NCBI GenBank assembly: GCA_015039465.1
Contig: MU130034.1
Location: 72,420 to 108,085 of the forward strand
Length of the DNA: 35,666 nt
Direction of reading: 5' to 3'
Source of the DNA: Phlegmacium glaucopus
Lineage: Eukaryota; Basidiomycota; Agaricomycetes; Agaricales; Cortinariaceae
The position numbers and the translations under genes were made by a program. Position 1 is the first letter of the stretch, and each line of letters starts with the position of its first letter. Shown piece after piece: positions 28,527-35,666 of the stretch. The notes beneath the pieces are model-generated. The model was not told the origin of the DNA, ran no database searches, and saw only the letters and a list, made by a program, of their open reading frames with translations.

Positions 28527-28538
28527 GGTCACGTGACC
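28527..28538. promoter_or_regulatory. GGTCACGTGACC palindrome (E-box core) in MITE E
   Basis: A perfect 12-bp palindrome with a CACGTG core. It sits in a block (TTGATTTGTGAGA...ACCTCGC...AACAAAAT) conserved with MITE F, where the same 12-mer is at 34352-34363 in inverted orientation. CACGTG is the binding core of bHLH factors such as Cbf1/Pho4 in fungi; use here is inference. Confidence 0.6.
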
Positions 28539-28699
28539 ATACCTCGCGGTTTGAACAAAATTCAAAATTTGAATGGCGGCAGGGCACTGCCACCACATAT
28601 ATATGAATTACAGTCAACTCATGTATATTTAAATTACTATTGATTTATATATGATTCTTTTAATTTTGAATAATATTTAAAAGTAAGAGTTGAGTTCAT

Positions 28700-28945
28700 C
28701 CCTGTGGAATTCCCAGGATTCCGGGTGGATTCCAGGTGGATTCTGTGTTAGGGATTCCTAGGGAATTCCGGGAATCCTGGTATCAATTTCCTTGAGTACC
28801 AGGAATCCACCAGGAATCCTTCTGGAATCCTCCTGGATTAGGAAGAGCCAGGAATGGGGATTTCAGGGGGAATTGGCTGGTAGAAAATTCCTCCTGGAAT
28901 CCTCCTGGAATAGGTAGGAATCCACCAGGAATCCTCCAGGAAGAC
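28700..28945. repeat. Right subterminal 11-bp repeats of MITE E
   Basis: Units of GGTGGATTCCA, GGAATCCACCA and GGAATCCTCCT type run up to the terminus. The orientation is the mirror of the left block, as expected for long imperfect inverted ends. Confidence 0.85.
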
Positions 28946-28974
28946 GTGGGGGAGTGTAAAGACCTCCTTTCAAC

Positions 28975-29562
28975 ACACAATGAGTTAATATAGGAAATAG
29001 GAAGGAGTAAACACTGAGGGGTAATTGAAAATAGGAGAAGATTTTTCTTTCTTTACTCATCACCACTATCACCATATCTTGGAGAATCAAAAATGGAGAG
29101 GAAAATTGAAGACCTGAACCATCATTTAAACATCATTTTTTCAAAATTGCAGTGCCTGCTTGCTTCTATGTGTGAGCAGAAGAAAGTCACCATTTGGAAA
29201 CCTACACTGGAAACCTAGAATTTGTGGTTAGTGTGTTATATAATCAGTCCTAAACAAATTTTGACTCACCCAACACATTCTTGAATTTCAAAACTTGTCT
29301 TTATGAGTTTGGATCTCCAGGCATATAAAATGCTGAGTAAAGTGCTTTAATGTTCCTTGTTGGTATGGCTAGCTGGGTTCTATCTCACACAACTTGGGTT
29401 GGGCCAGGAAATCCTCACTTAACCACCTTAGTGCCCCTGACTTCAAACCAAAATAAACATACATTGGAAAAACCATTATATTATCACCATAACAGATGTG
29501 CTCTAGCAACTGTGAAATCAACAAGAATAATAATAACATGGTGGCTATCCTATTAGTGTGTG
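28975..29562. other. No gene seen
   Basis: AT-rich unique-looking DNA right of MITE E. Short frames exist (for example 29350-29556) but lack conserved motifs. No element ends recognised. Confidence 0.45.
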
Positions 29563-30018
29563 AAGGTTAGGTTAGTTAACTGGAAAATAACCAGAAAATA
29601 ACTGGACCTAACCACAATGCTAATCTAACCACAGTTAGGGTTCATCAGTTTTAAAAATAATGTAACCAGTCATTTTGCAGTTAACTAAGTGGTTATAACT
29701 AATTATAGCAAGGCCTATTTTACCCCTTCAAGACACACCCAAAAACATCAAAAACACTCAAGATTTGACCAAGTTATTGTAAAATCTCTAAATATTAGTC
29801 AAAATAGTAGAGTTTTAAGAATAATTTCATAAATATGTCAATTCTATCACCAAATTAAGCATTCTTGGGCTCATTTTAAAACCTAGAATATGGGGGAATA
29901 ATATTTACTGAGACATATATGGACAAATTTGCCTTTTTTTAGCTGATTTCTTTTTTTTTTGGGTATTAACCAGTTACTAACTGACTATAACCGGTTAATT
30001 GTGGTCCAGTTAGTGTTA
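29563..30018. repeat. GGTTA/TAACC repeat element, possible MITE
   Basis: The left end (GGTTAGGTTAGTTAACTGG) and right end (AACCGGTTAATTGTGG, CCAGTTAGTGTTAGGG) are loosely inverted. Both contain 11-bp-spaced TAACTGG/TAACCAG motifs, for example TTAACTGGAAA then ATAACCAGAAA then ATAACTGGACC. Related text occurs at 33530-33625 (CCTAACTGGA twice). Exact ends and a target duplication could not be set. Confidence 0.45.
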
Positions 30019-30302
30019 GGGAATGACTGCCAAGGTTAAACCAAGACAGCCACTCAATCAGTCATGCTAGTGGAGAACCCTGTAAGTGTTGTTATTGACC
30101 AAGGTGCAGAACCTATATCTGCACCTTAACTACTTATACTAATTGTACATGGTCTGTGCACTTGTTTGTACTTATGTATGTAGTGATAAGAATCAGCCAT
30201 GAGTAATACTAAACTACTGAGCAGATAGCCAGCCTCATGACTAAGGCATAATGACTAAGACTACGGATCTAGGTCCAGGAGACGGGTAAGGGTAAGTGTA
30301 AG

Positions 30303-30550
30303 TGTTAAGTTCGAGAACTCTGTTCTGGAGTATCGGATGGAGTTTGATTGGAATGGGACCACGGAATGGAAAAGGACTATAGCCTCAGCATATGTGCTGT
30401 GCTACCCTAAACCTTCATGTCCTAATTTCAGAATAAGAACAGAACAGAGTGGAGTAGAACCAGAAACAAGGGAAGGCACTGGAACGGAGTATGGAGTACC
30501 GGAGACAACTCCGACGGAGCTGGACCGGAGTCACATAATGGAATGTAACA
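30303..30550 (+). mobile_element. Solo LTR X3, internally deleted
   Basis: It runs TGTTAAGTTCGAG to GGAATGTAACA, 248 bp. It matches the two outer parts of X1 and X2 but lacks about 320 bp of the middle. The flanks GTAAG and CTAAG differ at one base. It is inverted relative to X2, 174 bp away. Confidence 0.75.
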
Positions 30551-30724
30551 CTAAGATAGTAAGCTTGTGATGGGACGTCACATGGTGACAGAGGGTGTTG
30601 GGTAGTGCCGTAGGCCTAGGCAATAATGTAGGGTTGTCGTATGATGGGTGAGATTGAGGTGACAATGAAATGACTACTCAGGGATGATAGAGAAAATAGG
30701 ACTTTGGAGATATAAATCTCTACT

Positions 30725-31749
30725 TGTTATATTCTGTTATACGTTACTCCAGTCCAGCTCCATCAAAGTTGTCTCTGGTAGTCCGTGCTCCATTCCAGTA
30801 CTTCCCCTTGTTTCCAGATCTACTCTTCCTATGTCCAACTCCTAGACTTCTCCATATCATTCTGGCTCTTCTGACGTTACTCCAAACGTGTACTTTACAG
30901 TCCCCCACGTTGTCCGGCCAGAGTCCGGCGGAAGTCTGGCGGACTCCACTAAAATTCCGGTAAAAGTCCAGTGAGAGTCCGGTCAGAGTCCGGTGAAAGT
31001 AGAAAAATGCCTGGACTGTATGTCTGGTCACAGTCTGCCGGACTTCCACCGGACATCTGCCAGACTTTTGATAGAATTTAGGGTTATATTTAGATTTAGA
31101 GGTTAGGCTTAGGGTTATATTTAGATTTAGGGCTTAGGATTAATATTTAGGGATGGTAATATTTTCTGTCCACATGGTAGCGTGTTCTTAGGTTAGGAGG
31201 GGATACAGGCATGTTTTGTACTTCTACCGGACTTCCACCAGACTTCCACCGGACTCTGACCGGACTCTGACCAGACTTTTCTGGAGTCTGGCAGAATTCC
31301 GGCCGGACAATGTGGGGGAGTGTAAAGTCCTCCTCCAAACCCATTACCACATCTATGACATAACAACTATTTCTTTGTCATCACTTTCCCACTATCAGTC
31401 ATCACACCAGCTATGGATTATTCACCCAAGAATGCAGGACTTTCCAGGAGCAGAACACAGCACTTTATATTTATCTTTTATATTTTGGTTGCTATTCCTT
31501 TTATTATTTAAGTACTTGAAGCTTGTATGTATTCCTCAGTTTAAATATCAACTTAGTTTCCTCCTCCTATTCTTCCTCTAAGTTCCTGCAACTTCTGGTT
31601 CCACTCTGTTCTGTTCTTACTCTGAAATTAGGACATGAAGGTTTAGGGTAGCACAGCATATACGCTGAGGCTGAAGTTCTTATCTGTTCTGTGGTTCTTT
31701 TCTGATAAACTCTGTCCAATACTCTGGAATAGAGTTTCCGAACTTAACA
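30725..31749 (-). mobile_element. Solo LTR X2, containing MITE D
   Basis: Plus-strand ends are TGTTATATTCTG and CGAACTTAACA; the minus strand reads TGTTAAGTTCGG to AATATAACA. The 5-bp target duplication CTACT is at 30720-30724 and 31750-31754. Without MITE D it is 572 bp, homologous throughout to X1 minus Z. Confidence 0.9.
30888..31332 (-). mobile_element. MITE D (11-bp-repeat family 2), complete
   Basis: 445 bp, the inverted counterpart of C, with ends GTGTACTTTACAGTCCCCCAC and GTGGGGGAGTGTAAAGTCCTC. The exact 8-bp duplication CTCCAAAC is at 30880-30887 and 31333-31340. The X1 copy has the uninterrupted site (GTTTGGAG at 3433-3440), an empty-site proof. The interior TTAGGG-like tract is at 31078-31150. 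Confidence 0.95.
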
Positions 31750-31754
31750 CTACT

Positions 31755-33953
31755 CAATCTTATACTCAATCAACTCTGTGTAAAAGATGAATTCGGGTTT
31801 CCTGGAAAGTTTAACCATTCCAAAATTAAGAAATTCAATTCAAGTTTATGTGATTCAGAAGACTAATGATTTGGATCAATTTTAAAGTGTGATCAAACTT
31901 TTGAGTGTATTTGCAATTTATGGTTTGCACCAACAATCTAGCAAGAAGTTCCTTAAATCTTCTAGATTGATTTTCAACAAAATAATGTGCACAGACAAGC
32001 CCAAGGCCTAACATGACTTAAACAACCAAAATTGCACACACTAAGGGACTCCTGTACCCTTGCTGTGACTAACACAATAAATTGCACACACTAAAGGAAC
32101 TCTTGTTCCCTTGCTGTGACTAACCAAAAACACCAACTTAACACCTCAACAACACTCACAAGCTCTGTGACACTGTGACAAAGTCACAAAAACTCGTACT
32201 CAAATATAATTGACTTGAACTAAATCAAATAATATTTCTGCACCTCTTGTATACCTCTGAGAATTTAATAGTCTATTTTTCCTTGACCCACTTGCTAATT
32301 TCCAGCACTGGTTCGGAGCTGTACTCAATAGTAAATGTGGGGGGGAAGCAAGAAGTATCAAAATCTACTGTAACTACAATTCTGGTTGCCTTTATATACA
32401 TACAAATATTTACAAAAGGGGAAATAGCTAGAAAAGTCTTTATACAATCTCTTTGAAACAAATGATACAACTGTCAGAGACAGGTAGATTAATTAATTCA
32501 TACTCTGGGTTACTCTGGGTTTGTGATTAATTATTATCACTCCCACATCAACTCCAAGCCCAGAGTTATATTTGTTTCATATGTCTATCATTTATTGCAC
32601 AATTTCCGATGATTTTTGGAACATTCCAAAACATTCCCACGGTATAAATCTCAACCATTTGGTCTCGTATGAGTGCTGTTTGGAACTCTGAGCGATTCTC
32701 CCATGGTATAAAACATCAGCATGCTCTGTGTGACTTTGCCCCCTGTGTTTAGGTACTGTTTCTGTATAATAGAGTTATCATGGAGTTTATGGTTTTAACT
32801 CTTGACTATATTATTTTGTAGCATTGAATAAATAGTCATTTGACCATATTCAAAAACTACTAAGTGTTTGAGTCAACAGAAACAGTAATTAGCAGTTGTA
32901 GGGCATACAACTCCAATTCTGTTATTTAATTATCAGTTGTATTTAACAGTTGGGTGCAATTATTAATTTAATGATGCTGAAATAATAGACAAAATTTGCA
33001 AAATCGATGCATATGCAATTTTAAGTCATATCAATGGGTGGTGTGATGCGTAGACTGGGAGGCGTAGAGTAGGATCAAAGGGAAATCCTGTTACAAAATC
33101 TATTTTTATTTTTCTTTAACTCCACCAAACACAAGACTGTTTCACATACATATGTTCAACATTCCTTTTTCATTTTCATTTACACGTGTTTACCTTTACT
33201 TGTTCATTATTTCACAAACCTGCATATGACTCATTGCATGAGTCATCTCTATTTTTACCTATGATTCACTCTTTTCATGAGGACAACTCATACCTATGCA
33301 TGACTCATCTATTTAGTATAAATACTGTATTTACACCAACTGTATTCTCTAGCTAGTTCTTGAGAATTGTACCCACTTTTCTATCTTGATCTTCCTCAAA
33401 CTCATAAGACAATTCCTTGAGATGATTCTCTTGGTATTCTTTTGAGCTCACTTTGATTGACAAACTCATCCTTATATGACTGTCTATGGTCAGAGTCATC
33501 TGAACTGTTCAAAGTTGTAACAGATCCCCTGACAGTTAGGTTATTTTGAGTTTTGTAACAAAGGCTTGGTCTTGGTTAGAGCCCTGAGGACCAAATAACC
33601 AGACCTAACTGGACCTAACTGGACCTTTGAACACTATATCCTATACTCCCTAAGACACACTGACCAAAACAGCCATATTACAATATGATGTTCACCATTC
33701 ACTTAATATTGTAACCCTTGAACACTTTTACATTACTTATAGAGAGGATTGTTTAATAAAAATGTTATGAACGTCTGGTACGCTCAACGGCCCCTTACTC
33801 TTTTTCTCCTCTTCTCTATTGTCCCTCTTTACATCATCATTCCCCAACCTACCCTTTGCCCTGAACCTTGTACTATATATAGTTACTGTTCCTGCTTCTT
33901 TTATCTCTGACTTGTATCAACTCATACTCCTAGCATGGACCATGGGCACTGCC
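31755..33953. other. AT-rich region without a supported gene
   Basis: Contents recognised: a 50-bp tandem pair (ATTGCACACACTAA..., 32031-32080 and 32081-32130) and a short GGTTACTCTGG duplicate near 32508. No conserved coding frame, RNA gene or element terminus was found. Confidence 0.45.
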
Positions 33954-34351
33954 CCTATCTTGAGGTCTTTACAGTGCCCCACAGTTTCCACTCGGAATCT
34001 GAATGGAATCCAAGTGGATTCCAAGCATTCCGAGGAGCAAACTCGGACTCCGAGTGGAATATTTTCTGGCAGGTAACCCCTCAATTTTGTGACTTTGGTC
34101 GGAATGTATTCCACTCGGAATCCACTCGGACTCCGAGTCCAAATTGGGAATTCCAACTCAATTCCGAGTGGATTCCAAGTGGATTCCAAGTGGACTCCAA
34201 CTCTGATCCCATCAGAATCCACAGTTCCAAAGTAACACAGAAACAAATCTTATTATTAAAATAATTAAAATTATATAACAATGCTTAAGTTATACATTCA
34301 AGCTGGCAATGTCTACCATCAGAATAATGTATTTTGTTTAAGCTGCGAGGT

Positions 34352-34363
34352 GGTCACGTGACC
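34352..34363. promoter_or_regulatory. GGTCACGTGACC palindrome in MITE F
   Basis: The same 12-bp palindrome as in MITE E, with conserved flanks in inverted orientation (complement of ACCTCGC on its left, complement of TTGATTTGTGAGA on its right). Confidence 0.6.
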
Positions 34364-34572
34364 ATGTGTGACATCTCACAAATCAACTACAAACATTGAA
34401 ACAACTCGTCATCTCACACCATCACACCATCACCACCCACCACCTTTACAACCACCACCACTGCTACACTGCCATATCACAACTGCAAACAACAAGGACA
34501 AATGAGCACAGGAACGATGGATGATGAGGACAGCGATGATGCTGGATGATGCCGGATGACGACGACGGTTCT

Positions 34573-34886
34573 ACCCCCCTCACTAGAGAGGTGGTATGTT
34601 TTTTTTTCCCAGTTATTAGCTTCCAATGATGGCCATGAATTACCATGATGGCTAGCAACCACAACGACGGCTCTACCCCCCTTGCTAGGGGGGTGGTTTT
34701 TATTTTATTTTTATTACTATTTTTATTTCACTATACTAATCTTTTACTTACTAGCTTCAAGTGACCAAGACGAACAACAACAGCGGCTAACAACAATGAA
34801 CCCCACAACGACCCACCACCACCTGCCACGTCACCATGTTACCATGTCACCACACAACGACGGCTCTACCCCCTTTGCTAGGGGGG
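34573..34886. repeat. Three C-run/G-run hairpins in MITE F
   Basis: CTACCCCCCTCACTAGAGAGG (34572), CTACCCCCCTTGCTAGGGGGG (about 34674) and CTACCCCCTTTGCTAGGGGGG (about 34867). Each is preceded by CGACGGYTCTA and followed by a T-rich tract, with about 100-190 bp spacing. In complement these are the AGTGAGGGGGG and GTCGTCG modules of MITE E. Confidence 0.8.
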
Positions 34887-34940
34887 TGTGGGTTTGTTTT
34901 TTTAATTTTTTAATTTCACTACTAACTTTTTACTTATACA

Positions 34941-35666
34941 CATGTACCACCACAAATACACGTTACTACCACAAATACACACTTACAATGACAAATACAT
35001 GCGTATGATGACGAGTATACATGTACAACAACAAATATACATGGACGACAATGGATACGCGTTGCCACCAACGAAAACACCTGTACAACAAAAAATAGAT
35101 GCCTATGACAACAAATATACGTGTACAACAACGAGTACCCCCCTACGATGACAGGTAGACACCTACGACGTCAAATAGGCACCTACAATGACAAATATAC
35201 CTGTATGACAACGAGTACACCTCTATGACAACGAATAGACACCTACGACAAGAAATAGGCACCTACGATGACGAACAGGTGCCTACGATGACGAATATAC
35301 CTGTATGATGACGAATACACCTCTATGACAATGAATACACTCTATGACAATGAATAGGCGCCTACGACAACAACTACACCTGTATGACAACAAGTACACC
35401 TCTATGACAACAAATAGACACCTACAATGACGAATATACATGTATGCCAACAAATACACTCTATGACGACGAATAGGCGCCTACAACAAAAACTACACCT
35501 GTACGACAATGAGTACACCTCTATGACAACGAGTACACCTCTATGATGACAAATAGACACCGAATATATGTGTAGGACAACCAATACACCTCTATGACAA
35601 CCAATACACCTCTATGACAACCAATACACCTCTATGACAACCAATACACCTCTATGACAACCAATA
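34941..35666. repeat. 20-bp satellite array, about 36 units, reaching the window end
   Basis: The unit is approximately ACGAGTACACCTCTATGACA. Three variant types recur: AATATACCTGTATGAC, AGTACACCTCTATGAC and AATAGGCGCCTACGAC, the last with the 10-bp palindrome TAGGCGCCTA. The final five units (from about 35579) are nearly identical (ACCAATACACCTCTATGACA), the earlier ones diverged. Frames across it are repeat artefacts. Confidence 0.9.

Larger units (their letters stand above)
18380..28966. mobile_element. MITE E (11-bp-repeat family 3), split by a Gypsy element
   Basis: The left end is CTGAACTTTACACTCCCCCAC at 18380 and the right end GTGGGGGAGTGTAAAGACCTC, finishing at 28966. The 8-bp duplication CTTTCAAC is exact at 18372-18379 and 28967-28974. 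Removing the Gypsy element (18425-27289) and one CCGG leaves about 1.72 kb. The ends hold 11-bp units (GGAATCCTGGA, GGTGGATTCCT; 27294-27445 and 28700-28945). The interior has seven C-run/G-run hairpins, trinucleotide tracts and a CACGTG palindrome. No transposase is encoded. Confidence 0.9.
33962..35666. mobile_element. MITE F (11-bp-repeat family 1), runs past the window end
   Basis: The left end is GAGGTCTTTACAGTGCCCCAC. The preceding eight bases are CCTATCTT (33954-33961), but the partner lies outside the window. 11-bp units (CCACTCGGAAT, GGATTCCAAGT, GGACTCCGAGT) occupy 33990-34215. There follow an AT-rich spacer, the GGTCACGTGACC palindrome, CAC/CAT tracts, three C-run/G-run hairpins and a 20-bp satellite. 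The module order mirrors MITE E read inward from its right end. Confidence 0.85.

Noticed and set aside
30102..30128. Small RNA hairpin (AAGGTGCAG...CTGCACCTT)
   Set aside because: A 9-bp stem with nothing around it to support a transcript; likely chance or a repeat remnant.
31550..33950. Possible small host gene
   Set aside because: No frame longer than about 85 codons, no splice-linked conserved segments and no recognisable motif.
34941..35666. CRISPR-like array
   Set aside because: Units are contiguous 20-bp tandem repeats without unique spacers, in a eukaryotic context.

Overview
The window looks like a transposon-packed, gene-poor stretch of a basidiomycete (Agaricomycete) nuclear genome. 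I base this on a KDZ-type transposase gene with CxC5/CxC6-like cysteine clusters, a Ty3/Gypsy element of the type common in mushroom-forming fungi, short GT-AG introns of 47-58 bp, and nested LTR and miniature elements. I cannot name the species. No intact host housekeeping gene is visible, and no rRNA, tRNA or CRISPR array.

Layout. 1-365 is the right end of a miniature inverted-repeat element (MITE), followed by a foldback (366-519). 906-1516 is a fragment of an unknown repeated gene (Y1) fused to a truncated MITE (B, 1519-1842). 2590-7033 is a decayed KDZ transposase gene on the minus strand, broken by a solo LTR (W1), a second solo LTR (X1), and a third solo LTR (Z) nested inside X1. Upstream of it lies a broken spliced gene with a lysine-rich tail (7197-8163), and divergent from that a second copy of the unknown gene (Y2). 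Y2 is split by solo LTR W2 and by a non-autonomous LTR retrotransposon (V, 8914-11998) that itself carries MITE C. 12138-13817 holds MITE G, a solo V LTR and foldback elements. 13818-18371 is AT-rich DNA with a RecQ-like helicase relic and several unassigned ORFs. 18380-28966 is one large MITE (E) split by an 8.87-kb Gypsy element (18425-27289). 29563-31754 holds a GGTTA/TAACC repeat, two more X LTRs and MITE D. 33962 to the window end is MITE F, containing a 20-bp satellite.

The most notable pattern is a set of MITEs (A to G) that share a terminus (N5-CTTTAC followed by a C-rich block and CCAC) and make 8-bp target duplications. Their subterminal DNA is built from degenerate 11-bp repeats whose sequence differs by subfamily. 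E and F also share internal modules: a GGTCACGTGACC palindrome, trinucleotide tracts and a series of C-run/G-run hairpins. The second is a spliced gene with its own TATA box lying antisense inside the Gypsy element, between integrase and the 3' LTR.

Insertion order can be read from target duplications and empty sites: X1 in KDZ (ACATG), Z in X1 (ACGT), W1 in KDZ (ATATT), W2 and V in Y2 (GTTCC, CATTG), C in V (TGCCTCTC), Gypsy in E (CCGG), D in X2 (CTCCAAAC). All transposase and polymerase genes visible here are broken, so any mobility would have to be supplied from elsewhere.
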